From an uncultured Clostridia bacterium (GTDB lineage: Bacteria; Bacillota; Clostridia; Christensenellales; Aristaeellaceae): 38,430 nt of DNA. Shown piece by piece: positions 15,165 to 24,516 of this stretch. The notes under the pieces are model-generated. The model was given only the letters and a program-made list of their open reading frames with translations. It did no database searches and had not been told where the DNA came from. Positions within the stretch are counted from its first letter, which is position 1; the number at the start of each line of letters is the position of its first letter. The stretch covers positions 1-38,430 of the forward strand of contig CAKTYE010000017.1 of the NCBI GenBank assembly GCA_934631985.1. Direction: 5' to 3'. Made by a program: the position numbers and the translations under genes.

Positions 15165-15785
15165 ATGCTGCCTTTCGTGCGCGCGTTCAAAAGAAAAGCC
15201 CACTTTAAGGGCGATTGGGGCCGTGTAGCGACGACCAATCTGCGGGCGGAGCGCTTTCATGTATCTGCCCAGGTGGCGCTGCCGGACGCAACGCTGGACC
15301 GGGACAGCTCCGCGCTGTATACCGGCCTTGGCATGGGGCGCAATCCCCGCAGCCAGCGCCGCCGGCAGATGAACGCACCCGTGGGCCGCAACGATGTGAC
15401 TGCGCCGATCCCGGTGGTCAGCGCCACAGGTATGCGCAAAAACGCGGGCGTGGCGGCGGTGGCGATCTTCTGCTTTCTGCTGGGCGTGATGTTCCTGATC
15501 CATGTCAGCGACATGACGGAGGTCTCGAAGTCGGTCAGCAGGCTGCGGGCGAATATCGAAAGCGTTCAGCAGGAAAACGCTGCGCTGGAAGGCAACCTGG
15601 TTCAGCTGTGCAGCGAGGTGAACGTGGGCTACGAGGCGGCAAAGCTGGGCATGATCAGCGCCAAGGGCGTGGATGTGATCTATCTGATGGCCCCGGAGAC
15701 CCGGGACAGCGCGGCGCTGCTTTCCGCAGACGATGAGGTGCCCCCGGCGCACAGCGAGTTTTTCGCCACGCTGCTAGGGCAGTAA
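15165..15785 (+). CDS. ftsL: FtsL-like division protein (septum formation initiator fold)
   Basis: A 206-residue bitopic membrane protein in the ftsL position between mraZ and the division PBP. Residues 1-90 form a basic cytoplasmic segment, 93-113 one membrane helix, and 117-150 a short coiled coil with heptad-like Leu/Val spacing, ending in a small extracytoplasmic region. FtsL joins FtsB/DivIC and FtsQ/DivIB to activate the FtsW-FtsI septal synthase. Sequence similarity to FtsL is low in general, so the name rests on topology and position. The cytoplasmic segment is longer than in well-studied FtsL proteins. GGAGAA precedes the ATG. Confidence 0.8.
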   Translation: MLPFVRAFKRKAHFKGDWGRVATTNLRAERFHVSAQVALPDATLDRDSSALYTGLGMGRNPRSQRRRQMNAPVGRNDVTAPIPVVSATGMRKNAGVAAVAIFCFLLGVMFLIHVSDMTEVSKSVSRLRANIESVQQENAALEGNLVQLCSEVNVGYEAAKLGMISAKGVDVIYLMAPETRDSAALLSADDEVPPAHSEFFATLLGQ

Positions 15786-15811
15786 ACAGGGCTTCCCAAT
15801 TTTGCGAATAA

Positions 15812-15827
15812 CCCCGTCCTGACGGGG
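15812..15827 (+). other. Intergenic hairpin before the division PBP gene
   Basis: CCCCGT and ACGGGG enclose a CCTG loop, 17 bases before the start codon and just upstream of its ribosome binding site. There is no T-run, so it is more likely an mRNA stability or processing structure than a terminator. Confidence 0.35.
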
Positions 15828-15844
15828 AGTGTGGAGGTACGGGC

Positions 15845-17974
15845 ATGCACCCGGAGCTTCTTGTTCGCAAAAGAATGCTGCTGCTGACGGCGGCGCTGCT
15901 GGCGCTTTTTGTGCTGGTGACGCTGCGGGTGGGGCAGCTGACAACGATACAATCCGCAGAGCTGACCCGTCGGGGCGTCAGCCAATGGACGAAGGCAGGC
16001 ACCGTCACGGCGAGGCGGGGCAAAATTGTGGATCGGAACGGCAATGTGCTGGTGGTCAGCGCCACCTCCTATATTGTTTGTGCCGATCCTCGCGCTGTTT
16101 CCGACGAGGAGCTTTTTCTGGATACGCTTGCCCCGATGCTTACGCTGGACCGGGAAAGCGCGCTGAAAAAGCTGCGGGATAAATCCAAGGGACTGGTCAT
16201 CCTCAAGCGGCAGGTGCCGCGGGAAGCGGTGGATCAGCTGCGTACCCTGAAGCAGGAGGCGGCGGAAAGCACCGGCGTGCGCGCCCTGACCTTTGAGGAG
16301 GATGCAAGCCGCTGGTATCCCTACGGGGAGCTGCTCAGCCAGGTGCTGGGGCTGACCAACGTGGACAGCGTGGGGCAATCCGGGCTGGAAGCCCAGTATG
16401 ACGCGGCGCTGGCAGGCGTGGCGGGCAAATACCTGCATCAGGTGGACGCGCGCAACCGCACCCTGGCGGACAGCGAGGGCTATTACCTTGCGTCCAGCCC
16501 CGGCGCATCGCTGAAGCTGACCATCGATGCGACAATCCAGGAGATCTGCGAGAAGGCCATGCGGGAGTGCATCGAGGTGAATCAGGCGGAGAGTGTGCTT
16601 TGCCTGGTCAGCGATGTAAAAACGGGAGCCATTCTGGCCATGTGCATGCGCCCGGATTATGATCCCAACGACCCGCCCCGCAGCGATGTGACCACCCTGA
16701 CGGAACTGATGCGCATCACAGCCATTTCGGACGTGTATGAGCCTGGTTCCACCTTCAAGATATTGACGGCAAGCGCGGCGCTGGACAGCGGCGTGACCAC
16801 CCCGGAGGATCGGTTCTATTGCAGCGCCAAGGTCACGGTGGACGGCGATACCATCCGCTGCTGGGGCCGTGCGCACGGCCCGGAATCCATGGCGGAGGGG
16901 CTGCAAAATTCCTGCAATCCCGTGTTTGTGGAGCTGGCCCTGCGCATGGGGACGGATACCTTTTATCGGTACCTGACATCCTTTGGGCTGGGGAAAACAA
17001 CGGGCATCGATCTGCCGGGCGAAAGCGGCGGCATTCTGATCGGCTCCCGGTATGTCAAGAACGTTGATTTGGCGCGCATCGGCTTTGGACAAAGCGTGGC
17101 GGTCACGCCCTTGCAGCTGATGATGGCGGCGAACGCCTGCGTCAACGGCGGTAAGCTGATGAAGCCGTACCTGGTGTCGGAGATCACCTCGGCGGAGGGC
17201 GAGACGCTTCAGCGGACGAATCCCACCGTGCGGTCCACGCCTATTTCGGCACAGACCAGCGCCACCATGCGGGAGCTGCTGGAGCAGGTGGTGTCCAAGG
17301 GCGGCGGCAAGAACGCCGCCGTGGCAGGCTACCGGGTTGGCGGCAAAACGGGCACGGCGCAGGTGTACAAGGAGGGCAAGATCGTCCGCAACGTCCACAT
17401 CGGCTCGTTCTACGGCTTTGCGCCGGTGGAGGATCCGCAGTTTTCCGTGCTGGTGGTGGTCAAGGAGGCACAGACCCCGGTGGATTACGGCAGCACCACG
17501 GCAGCGCCCTTTGCGGGGCAGATCATCGCCTCGGTGCTGCAATATCTGGAGGTCCCGCCCTCGGAGGAGGGTGTGACCTATGCCGAAGTGACGGTTCCGG
17601 ACATCACGAATTTGACAATTCCCGCCGCAAGGCGTACACTAGCGCAGGAAGGCTTGGAAATGGTCTGCGATGAGGCGGGGGACACGGTGGTGACCCAGCT
17701 GCCGCCCGCAGGCGCGTCGCTGGTGGTGGGCGGTCATGTGATGGCCTACACCCAGACGGCGCAGGAGCCGACCCCCATGGAGCTGATCTGCGTGCCGGAC
17801 TTTGCGGGCCTGAGCGACGTGGATATTACGCGCCTGGGACGTCTGCGAGACTTGAATATCAGCATGACGGGTACGGGAAGCTGTGTTCGTCAGACCCCCG
17901 CAGCAGGGGAATACGTACCCCCGGGCGCTACGGTGACGGTAGAATTATCGCCCCTGACAGCGCCTGCGGAGTAA
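15845..17974 (+). CDS. ftsI: Division transpeptidase (FtsI/SpoVD-like class B PBP) with PASTA domains
   Basis: A 709-residue class B penicillin-binding protein that cross-links septal peptidoglycan outside the membrane. One N-terminal membrane helix (about 10-30), a pedestal domain (R-G-K-I-V-D-R-N-G near 60), then the transpeptidase domain: S302-T-F-K (active serine), S356-C-N and K501-T-G-T. Two PASTA domains fill the last 130 residues, beginning near V-P-D-I-T and V-P-D-F-A. PASTA-bearing PBPs of this position are SpoVD or PBP2x-like, so a sporulation-specific role is possible if this organism sporulates. GGAGG lies 8 bases before the ATG, and the murE ribosome binding site overlaps its stop codon. 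Confidence 0.93.
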   Translation: MHPELLVRKRMLLLTAALLALFVLVTLRVGQLTTIQSAELTRRGVSQWTKAGTVTARRGKIVDRNGNVLVVSATSYIVCADPRAVSDEELFLDTLAPMLTLDRESALKKLRDKSKGLVILKRQVPREAVDQLRTLKQEAAESTGVRALTFEEDASRWYPYGELLSQVLGLTNVDSVGQSGLEAQYDAALAGVAGKYLHQVDARNRTLADSEGYYLASSPGASLKLTIDATIQEICEKAMRECIEVNQAESVLCLVSDVKTGAILAMCMRPDYDPNDPPRSDVTTLTELMRITAISDVYEPGSTFKILTASAALDSGVTTPEDRFYCSAKVTVDGDTIRCWGRAHGPESMAEGLQNSCNPVFVELALRMGTDTFYRYLTSFGLGKTTGIDLPGESGGILIGSRYVKNVDLARIGFGQSVAVTPLQLMMAANACVNGGKLMKPYLVSEITSAEGETLQRTNPTVRSTPISAQTSATMRELLEQVVSKGGGKNAAVAGYRVGGKTGTAQVYKEGKIVRNVHIGSFYGFAPVEDPQFSVLVVVKEAQTPVDYGSTTAAPFAGQIIASVLQYLEVPPSEEGVTYAEVTVPDITNLTIPAARRTLAQEGLEMVCDEAGDTVVTQLPPAGASLVVGGHVMAYTQTAQEPTPMELICVPDFAGLSDVDITRLGRLRDLNISMTGTGSCVRQTPAAGEYVPPGATVTVELSPLTAPAE

Positions 17975-17988
17975 GGAGAAATGTGCTT

Positions 17989-19464
17989 ATGAAGCTGAGT
18001 GAACTGCTCAAGGATATGCCCTATCTGTTGGATACCCAGGGCGATATGGACACGGAAATCGGCACGGTGACCTGCAACAGCCGGGAGGCAGCGGATCACG
18101 GTCTGTTCTTCTGCATTGCGGGTACGCGGTTCGACTCCCATGACTTTGCACCGCAGGCGGTGGAGAACGGCTGCACGGCGCTGGTGGTGGAACACTATCT
18201 GCCCGAGCTGCCGGTGCCGCAGGTGCGGGTGAGCAACGCCCGCGGCGCGGTGAGCCGCATGGCGGCGGCATTCTACGGACACCCGGCGCGTCAGCTTCGG
18301 CTGGCGGGTATTACGGGAACCAAGGGCAAAACGACCACCAGCTATATGCTCAAGGCCATTTGCGAGCAGGCGGGCTTCAAGTGTGGCCTGATCGGTACCA
18401 CGGGCAACATGATCGGAGACCGCCGGCTGAAGAGCGAGCTGACCACCCCTGATCCCATCGAGCTGCAAAAGACCTTCCGCCAAATGGTGGATGAGGGTGT
18501 GCAGATCGTCAGCATGGAGGTCTCGGCCCATGCCATCGACATGCTGCGGCTGGATGGCCTGTCCTTTGAGGTGGGATGCTACACCAACCTGAGCCAGGAT
18601 CATTTGGATTATTTCCATACCATGGAGCATTACTTTGAGACGAAGCGCAAGTTCTTCCACAGCGGCATGGTGCGCAACGCCACCTTCAACGCCGATGAGG
18701 AAACGACCCCCCGCATGCTGGAGGGCCTTGAAATTCCCTACATGACCTATGGCATCTGCGCGGAATCCGACCTGTATGCCCGGGATATTGAGATCACCGA
18801 AAACGGCGTGAGCTTTGAAATGAAGCTGGCGGGCATGCACAACATGCCGGTGAATCTGAAAATGACGGGCATGTTCAACGTGTACAACGCCATTGCGGCG
18901 GCCTCCATGGCGATGATCCTGGATGTGAAAGCCGAGGACATCAAGGCAGGGCTGGAAAGCATGAAATCCGTCCCCGGACGTATTGAGATGCTGCCTACCG
19001 GCACACCCTACAAGGTGATCCTGGACTACTCTCACAGCCCGGATGCGCTGGAAAACATTTTGAAGACCGTGCGTGAATTTGCCAAGGGTCGCGTCATTGC
19101 AGTGTTCGGCTGCGGCGGCGACCGGGATCACGGCAAGCGCCCCATGATGGGCGAGATCGGCGGCAAGCTGGCGGATCTGTGCATCCTGACCTCGGACAAT
19201 CCCCGCACGGAAAACCCCATGAGCATTCTTGCGTCCATCGAGCAGGGCATCAAGCCCACGGGCAAGCCCTATGAGATTATTGAGAACCGTCGGGAGGCCA
19301 TTCGCCGGGCGCTGACCATCGGCCGGGAGGGCGATGTGATCATTCTGGCAGGCAAGGGTCATGAGACGTATCAGGAGATCATGGGTGTGAAGCGCCCCTT
19401 CGATGAAAAGGTGGTCGTGCAGGAGCTTTTGAGCGAGCTGCGCGCCGAGGGTGTGCTGGAATAA
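17989..19464 (+). CDS. murE: UDP-MurNAc-tripeptide synthetase, meso-DAP adding (MurE)
   Basis: A 491-residue Mur ligase that adds the third residue to UDP-MurNAc-L-Ala-D-Glu in the cytoplasm. The P-loop is G-I-T-G-T-K-G-K-T-T-T near residue 108. The selectivity motif in the C-terminal domain is D-N-P-R, as in enzymes that add meso-diaminopimelate; lysine enzymes have other residues there. ATG at 17989 was chosen over a GTG two codons earlier since AAGGAG lies 10 bases before it and the family starts M-K-L-S-E-L-L. The gene lies between the PBP and mraY, the standard order. Confidence 0.95.
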   Translation: MKLSELLKDMPYLLDTQGDMDTEIGTVTCNSREAADHGLFFCIAGTRFDSHDFAPQAVENGCTALVVEHYLPELPVPQVRVSNARGAVSRMAAAFYGHPARQLRLAGITGTKGKTTTSYMLKAICEQAGFKCGLIGTTGNMIGDRRLKSELTTPDPIELQKTFRQMVDEGVQIVSMEVSAHAIDMLRLDGLSFEVGCYTNLSQDHLDYFHTMEHYFETKRKFFHSGMVRNATFNADEETTPRMLEGLEIPYMTYGICAESDLYARDIEITENGVSFEMKLAGMHNMPVNLKMTGMFNVYNAIAAASMAMILDVKAEDIKAGLESMKSVPGRIEMLPTGTPYKVILDYSHSPDALENILKTVREFAKGRVIAVFGCGGDRDHGKRPMMGEIGGKLADLCILTSDNPRTENPMSILASIEQGIKPTGKPYEIIENRREAIRRALTIGREGDVIILAGKGHETYQEIMGVKRPFDEKVVVQELLSELRAEGVLE

Positions 19465-19487
19465 TTCATCAGGAAGGATGACGACAG

Positions 19488-20516
19488 ATGCAAAGGATGA
19501 TTTGCGCACTGCTGCTTTCGTTTGTGGCAATGCTGGTGCTTGGCCCGAAGGTGATCCCGCTTTTGCATAGGCTGAACTTCGGCCAGACCATCTACAACCT
19601 GGGCCCGCAGACCCACAAGAGCAAGCAGGGTACGCCGATCATGGGCGGACTGATGATGGCGGCGGTGACGCTGGTGACCTGTCTGCTGCTGCACCCCAAG
19701 GGATGGTACGGCGGGGAGGACTTTATGCTGGCGCTGCTGGCGGTTTCGCTGCTGTCCATGTTCATTGGCTTTGCGGACGACTACATCAAGGCGGTGAAAA
19801 AGCGTCACGAGGGCCTGACCCCCTGGCAGAAAATTGCCGGACAGGTGCTGGTGGCGGTGGGCTTCACCCTGTGGTGCTACTTTAACCCCATGATCGGCTC
19901 GAAGATCTTGATTCCTTTTGCCAATGTGGAGTGGGATCTGGGCGTTTGGTACATTCCGCTGATGAGCCTGGTGGTCATCTTCATGGTGAACAGCGCAAAT
20001 TTGCAGGACGGCCTGGACGGTCTGCTGTCCAGTGTGGCCTCCATCGGCAGCGCGGCCTGGGGTGTGATGGCGCTGTTCTTCCTTTCGGCGGTCAGCGCGC
20101 TGAACAATGTGGAGCTGAACAACAACTATTATTCCGTGGCGATTTTTGCGCTGGCGGTGGCTGGCTCCTGCATGGGCTTCCTGCGCTTCAACCACTACCC
20201 GGCAAAGATCTTCATGGGCGACACAGGCTCCATGTTTATCGGCGGCGCGACGGTGGGCATGGCGATGGTGCTGCGTCAGCCGCTGATGCTGTTGCTCATT
20301 GCGTTCACCATGGTCTGCTCCTCCCTGAGTGTGATGCTTCAGGTGACGTACTTCAAGGCCACCCATGGCAAGCGCATTTTCAAAATGTCGCCGATCCATC
20401 ATCACTTTGAGCTGTGCGGCTACAGCGAGACGCAGATCGTTTCCATGTACGCCGTGGTGACGGGCATCCTGTCCCTGGTGGCGATCCTGTCTCTGAACGG
20501 CCTGAAGCTGGTCTGA
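19488..20516 (+). CDS. mraY: Phospho-MurNAc-pentapeptide translocase (MraY)
   Basis: A 342-residue membrane enzyme of about ten helices that transfers phospho-MurNAc-pentapeptide to undecaprenyl phosphate, making lipid I. The conserved acidic motifs are present: G-F-A-D-D-Y-I-K, N-L-Q-D-G-L-D-G-L (usually N-L-T-D-G), F-M-G-D-T-G-S, and the P-I-H-H-H-F-E histidine motif in the last cytoplasmic loop. Length fits the family. It follows murE by 23 bases; a strong hairpin with T-run comes after it. Confidence 0.96.
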   Translation: MQRMICALLLSFVAMLVLGPKVIPLLHRLNFGQTIYNLGPQTHKSKQGTPIMGGLMMAAVTLVTCLLLHPKGWYGGEDFMLALLAVSLLSMFIGFADDYIKAVKKRHEGLTPWQKIAGQVLVAVGFTLWCYFNPMIGSKILIPFANVEWDLGVWYIPLMSLVVIFMVNSANLQDGLDGLLSSVASIGSAAWGVMALFFLSAVSALNNVELNNNYYSVAIFALAVAGSCMGFLRFNHYPAKIFMGDTGSMFIGGATVGMAMVLRQPLMLLLIAFTMVCSSLSVMLQVTYFKATHGKRIFKMSPIHHHFELCGYSETQIVSMYAVVTGILSLVAILSLNGLKLV

Positions 20517-20531
20517 CAATTGATTTTTTAC

Positions 20532-20560
20532 GCCCGGCAGCTTCGGCTCCTGGGCTTTTT
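20532..20560 (+). terminator. Terminator-like hairpin between mraY and murD
   Basis: GCCCGG (20532-20537) pairs with CCTGGGC (20549-20555), enclosing AGC-TTCG-GCT, followed by five T residues. It lies inside the dcw cluster, 3 bases before the murD ribosome binding site, so it may only partially terminate. Confidence 0.6.
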
Positions 20561-20580
20561 CCAAAGGAGGTTTTTCGGCA

Positions 20581-21945
20581 TTGATGCAGGTGAAGGATAA
20601 GAAAATTCTGGTGGTGGGCATGGCCCGCAGCGGCATTGCGGCGGCAAAGCTGCTGGCTGCGCGGGGCGCAGTGCCCATCCTGAACGATTCCAAGGAGCTT
20701 TCCGCCTTTGGCGATGCGCTGGATGAATTGAAGGCGCTGCCCTGCGTCTGGCGCTTCGGCTGCCCTGCAATGGACGTGCTGTCGGAAGCAGAGGGTGTGG
20801 TCATCAGCCCGGTGGTGCCGGATACCGCGCCCTTTGTGGTCAAGGCCCGGGAAATGGGCCTGCCCGTCATCGGCGAATTGGAGCTGGCCTATGAGCTGGC
20901 ACTGGGCGACATGGTGGCGGTGACAGGCACCAACGGCAAGACCACCACCGTCAGCCTGCTGGGCGAGATGTTCAAAAACGCAGGCAAGGTTACCCATGTG
21001 GTGGGCAATATCGGCTATCCCTACTCCGCGGCGGCGATCGACAGCCGCAGAACGGATGTGTTTGTGACGGAGGTCAGTAGCTTTCAGCTGGAGACCATCG
21101 TGGATTTCCATCCCCGGGCGGCGGCGCTGCTGAACATCACCGAGGATCACCTGAACCGTCACGGCACCATGGCGGAATATACCCGCGTAAAAATGCGTAT
21201 CTTCGAAAACCAGACCGCACAGGATGCGGCGGTGTTCAATGACGACGATCCGCTCTCCGCACCGCTGGCAGGGCAGGTGAAAAGCCATGTGCTGCGCTTC
21301 TCCCGCACCCATGAGGTGGCGGAGGGCGCCTTTGCCCGGGATGGCAAGATCATCATCCGCTTTGGTGGGGAGGACAAGGTGCTGTGCGACGCCAGCGAGG
21401 TGCGCATTCCCGGCCCCCATAACCTGGAAAACGCGCTGGCGGCAACCTGCATTGCGGTGTTCATGGGCGTGCCTGCCCCGGTGATCCGCCACACGCTGCG
21501 TACCTTTGCGGGGGTGGAGCATCGCATTGAGTTTGTCCGGGAACTGGACGACGTGCGCTACATCAACGACAGCAAGGGAACGAACGTAGACTCTACCATC
21601 AAGGCCATTCAGACCATGACCGCGCCGACCGCCATTATTCTGGGCGGCTATGACAAGCATTGCGACTTCATGCCCCTGGCAAGGGAAATGGTTGCTTCGC
21701 CCAACATGAAGGCGGCGGTGCTGATCGGTGCGACGGCGGATCAGATCGAGGCGGCACTGCGCAAGGCGGGCTATACTGCGATCCATCGTGCGGCAACGCT
21801 GGAGGAGGCCGTGAACGTAGGCCGCAGTCTGTCGGACAAGGGCGGCAATGTGCTGCTGTCCCCGGCCTGCGCCAGCTTTGACATGTTCTCGGATTATGAA
21901 GCGCGCGGGCGTATCTTCAAGGAGATCGTCCGGGCATTGCAATAA
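20581..21945 (+). CDS. murD: UDP-MurNAc-L-Ala:D-Glu ligase (MurD)
   Basis: A 454-residue Mur ligase that adds D-glutamate to UDP-MurNAc-L-Ala. It shows the N-terminal V-G-M-A-R-S-G-I-A nucleotide-binding turn, the P-loop G-T-N-G-K-T-T-T near residue 117, the conserved E-V-S-S-F-Q-L-E, the I-T-E-D-H-L-N-R-H and the Y-I-N-D-S-K-G-T-N motif typical of MurD. AAAGGAGG ends 10 bases before TTG (20581) and 13 before ATG (20584); either may be the start. It stands between mraY and ftsW as in most dcw clusters. Confidence 0.95.
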   Translation: MMQVKDKKILVVGMARSGIAAAKLLAARGAVPILNDSKELSAFGDALDELKALPCVWRFGCPAMDVLSEAEGVVISPVVPDTAPFVVKAREMGLPVIGELELAYELALGDMVAVTGTNGKTTTVSLLGEMFKNAGKVTHVVGNIGYPYSAAAIDSRRTDVFVTEVSSFQLETIVDFHPRAAALLNITEDHLNRHGTMAEYTRVKMRIFENQTAQDAAVFNDDDPLSAPLAGQVKSHVLRFSRTHEVAEGAFARDGKIIIRFGGEDKVLCDASEVRIPGPHNLENALAATCIAVFMGVPAPVIRHTLRTFAGVEHRIEFVRELDDVRYINDSKGTNVDSTIKAIQTMTAPTAIILGGYDKHCDFMPLAREMVASPNMKAAVLIGATADQIEAALRKAGYTAIHRAATLEEAVNVGRSLSDKGGNVLLSPACASFDMFSDYEARGRIFKEIVRALQ

Positions 21946-21985
21946 CAAAGAAGCTTCGTTTCGCTCCCCCGGAACGAGGACAGCT

Positions 21986-22001
21986 GGGGCTGAATAGCCC
22001 C
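21986..22001 (+). other. Intergenic hairpin before ftsW
   Basis: GGGGCT and AGCCCC close a GAAT loop and can be extended outward by two more pairs (one T-G). It ends 16 bases before the ftsW ribosome binding site and has no T-run. Confidence 0.35.
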
Positions 22002-22029
22002 GGTTTGTCGTGCGGTAAAGGAGGAGCGC

Positions 22030-23166
22030 ATGCAGACGGAAAAGGTAACGCTGAACAAAACAAAGCGCGGCCCTGTGGACGGCACACTGGCAGTTATTCT
22101 GCTTTTGCTGCTGCTCGCAGGGCTGCTTGTGCTTTTTTCGGCAACGTATTACACGGCGCAGGACAAGGGCGACCCGCTGGGCGAGGTGAAAAAGCAGCTT
22201 TTCGGCATTGCGCTGGGCGGCGCGGCCATGCTGGTGACCAGCCGGGTACCTTACCGCTTCTGGAAGCAGCGATGGGTAGTGGCGGCTGCACTGGCGGGCA
22301 GCGCGGTGCTGCTGGTGCTGGTCATCATTCCGGGTGTGGGCGTGTATATCAACGGCTCCCGGCGGTGGCTGTCCGTGGCGGGAGTCAGCTTTCAGCCCTC
22401 GGAGCTGGCAAAGCTGGCGGTGGTGCTGTACATGGCGACAACGCTGACGAACCGCGGCAAGAGCATCCGCTTCTTCTTTCACGGCATAGTGCCGGTGCTG
22501 GTGGCGCCGGGCATGATGTTTCTGCTGATCCTGGAGCAGCCGAATTTGTCCACGGCGGGTTCCATTCTGATCGTCAGCCTGCTGATGGTGCTGATGGCGG
22601 GCGCACAATGGAAGCATCTGTCACTGCTGGGGGTGGCGGGGCTGTGCGTGGGCGGCTTTTACGCTTGGAGCGCACCTTATCGCCGGGAGCGGCTGCTGTC
22701 CTTTACGAATCCCTTTGCCAAGATGAACGATGAGGGCTATCAGCTGGCGCAGTCGCTGATTGCCTTCGGCTCGGGCGGGCTGTTCGGCATGGGCCTGGGT
22801 CAGGGACGGCAGAAATATGCCTATCTGCCTTACCCGGAGAGCGACTTCATTTTCGCCATTGTGGGAGAGGACTTCGGGCTGCTGGGCTGCATGGCGGTGG
22901 CGGCGCTGTTTGCGGCTTTTGCGGTGGCGGGTATGCGCATTGCCATGAACTGCCGGGATAAGTTTGGCGCGCTGCTGGCGGCGGGCATCACATGCAGCAT
23001 AACGGTGCAGGCTTTTCTGAACATGGGCGTGGTGATCGGCATTCTGCCCACAACGGGGCTGCCGCTGCCTTTCTTCAGTGCGGGCGGCACCTCCATTTCC
23101 ATCACCATGGCGGCGGTGGGCATCCTGATGAATATTTCCCGCTCCTCGGAGCTGATGACCACATGA
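22030..23166 (+). CDS. ftsW: Septal peptidoglycan glycosyltransferase FtsW (SEDS family)
   Basis: A 378-residue SEDS protein with about ten membrane helices. With its class B PBP partner (the gene at 15845) it polymerises septal glycan from lipid II. Diagnostic motifs are N-G-S-R-R-W-L, Q-P-S-E-L-A-K-L, the catalytic-loop region E-S-D-F-I-F-A-I-V-G-E-D-F-G, and P-T-T-G-L-P-L-P-F-F-S-A-G-G-T-S. AAAGGAGGAG lies just before the ATG. murG normally follows ftsW; here murA does. Confidence 0.94.
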   Translation: MQTEKVTLNKTKRGPVDGTLAVILLLLLLAGLLVLFSATYYTAQDKGDPLGEVKKQLFGIALGGAAMLVTSRVPYRFWKQRWVVAAALAGSAVLLVLVIIPGVGVYINGSRRWLSVAGVSFQPSELAKLAVVLYMATTLTNRGKSIRFFFHGIVPVLVAPGMMFLLILEQPNLSTAGSILIVSLLMVLMAGAQWKHLSLLGVAGLCVGGFYAWSAPYRRERLLSFTNPFAKMNDEGYQLAQSLIAFGSGGLFGMGLGQGRQKYAYLPYPESDFIFAIVGEDFGLLGCMAVAALFAAFAVAGMRIAMNCRDKFGALLAAGITCSITVQAFLNMGVVIGILPTTGLPLPFFSAGGTSISITMAAVGILMNISRSSELMTT

Positions 23167-23238
23167 GCAGGCTGTGATCTCGCACCCCTTCGCGTTTGCA
23201 GCATAGGATATACCAAACGACGGACGGAGGTGGCGGGG

Positions 23239-24501
23239 ATGGAAGCCTTTGTGGTGGAGGGCGGGGTACCGCTGCGGGGCAGCTTGCGGGTGGACAGCGC
23301 GAAGAATGCTGTGCTGCCGATCCTGGCGGCGTCTGTGCTGACGAATGAAACGGTGTGCCTGCGGGAGGTGCCGGACATCACGGATGTGAAGCACATGACG
23401 GATATTCTGACCATGCTGGGCTGCCGTGCCGTGCAGACGGGACGCACCTTGGAGGTGACGTGCAGCGGCATACATACCTGGGAAATGCCCGACCAGCTTT
23501 CCAAGCAGATCAGGTCTTCCATTTTTCTGCTGGGGCCGATTCTGGCGCGGTTCCGCAAGGCGACGGTCACGTTCCCGGGCGGCTGTGAGATCGGGCTGCG
23601 GCCCATTGATCTGCATTTATCCGGGCTGCGCTGCCTTGGGGTGGAGATCGAGGAAGCGGGCGGGCTGATCCATTGCGACGGCAGCGGCATGCACGCGGGC
23701 GAGGTCCATTTTGATTATCCCAGCGTGGGCGCAACGGAAAACGTTATGATGGCGGCAGTGCTGCTGCCCGGAACGACGGTCATCCACAACCCGGCCCGGG
23801 AGCCGGAGATCGTGGATCTGCAGAATTTTATCAACGCCATGGGTGGGAAAATTCGCGGGGCGGGCGGGCCCTATATTGAAGTGCAGGGCGCAGCACGGCT
23901 CCACGGCACGGAATGGACCCCCATGCCGGATCGCATTGTGGCGGGAACGCTGCTGGCGGCGGCAGCCATCACCGGCGGTGAAATGACATTGACAAATGCC
24001 CCGGAAAGCGATATGGTAGCGGTGACGGCGAAGCTGCGGGAAATGGGCTGCCGCATTGCGGAGGCCCCGGGCAGCCTGACGCTTGCCGCGCCGAAGCGCC
24101 TGACGGCCTTTGCGCAGCTGCAAACGCAGCCGCATCCCGGCTTCCCCACGGACATGCAGGTGCAGATGCTGGCGCTTTTGTCCGTGGCGGACGGCACGGG
24201 CGTGATCATGGAGAATGTATTTGAGAATCGCTTCACCCACGCGGGCGATTTGAACCGCATGGGGGCGCGCATTCTTTGCACCGGGCGCACGGCGGTGGTG
24301 CGCGGTGTGCCGGAGCTGTACGGCGCGCGGGTCACGGCGCGTGATCTGCGGGGCGGGGCGGCGCTGGTACTGGCGGGCTTGAAGGCCCAGGGCGAAACGC
24401 GGGTCGATCATGCGGAGCTGATCGACCGGGGCTATGACCATTTGGAAAAGCAGATGGCGGCGCTGGGGGCGCGAATCAGACGGCTCAGCGACACGGAGTA
24501 G
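23239..24501 (+). CDS. murA: UDP-GlcNAc enolpyruvyl transferase (MurA)
   Basis: A 420-residue EPSP-synthase fold enzyme for the first committed step of peptidoglycan synthesis. The substrate Lys-Asn pair is in S-A-K-N-A near residue 22, and the active cysteine (the fosfomycin target) is Cys116 in F-P-G-G-C-E-I-G-L-R-P. F-P-T-D-M-Q and the final L-I-D-R-G-Y loop also fit. The ATG at 23239 follows ACGGAGG by 8 bases; an in-frame GTG at 23230 overlaps that site. Two murA copies are usual in Firmicutes; this copy in the dcw cluster may be the main or the second one. Confidence 0.95.
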   Translation: MEAFVVEGGVPLRGSLRVDSAKNAVLPILAASVLTNETVCLREVPDITDVKHMTDILTMLGCRAVQTGRTLEVTCSGIHTWEMPDQLSKQIRSSIFLLGPILARFRKATVTFPGGCEIGLRPIDLHLSGLRCLGVEIEEAGGLIHCDGSGMHAGEVHFDYPSVGATENVMMAAVLLPGTTVIHNPAREPEIVDLQNFINAMGGKIRGAGGPYIEVQGAARLHGTEWTPMPDRIVAGTLLAAAAITGGEMTLTNAPESDMVAVTAKLREMGCRIAEAPGSLTLAAPKRLTAFAQLQTQPHPGFPTDMQVQMLALLSVADGTGVIMENVFENRFTHAGDLNRMGARILCTGRTAVVRGVPELYGARVTARDLRGGAALVLAGLKAQGETRVDHAELIDRGYDHLEKQMAALGARIRRLSDTE

Positions 24502-24516
24502 CGGGAGGTGACGGCG

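Noticed and set aside
15680..19530. Minus-strand ORFs of 620 and 546 codons opposite the PBP and murE genes
   Set aside because: They shadow proteins with intact catalytic motifs; no start signals or domains are seen.
20380..22617. Minus-strand ORF of 745 codons opposite mraY, murD and ftsW
   Set aside because: Same reason: it is a reverse-frame shadow of three conserved genes with a biased His/Arg/Gln composition.
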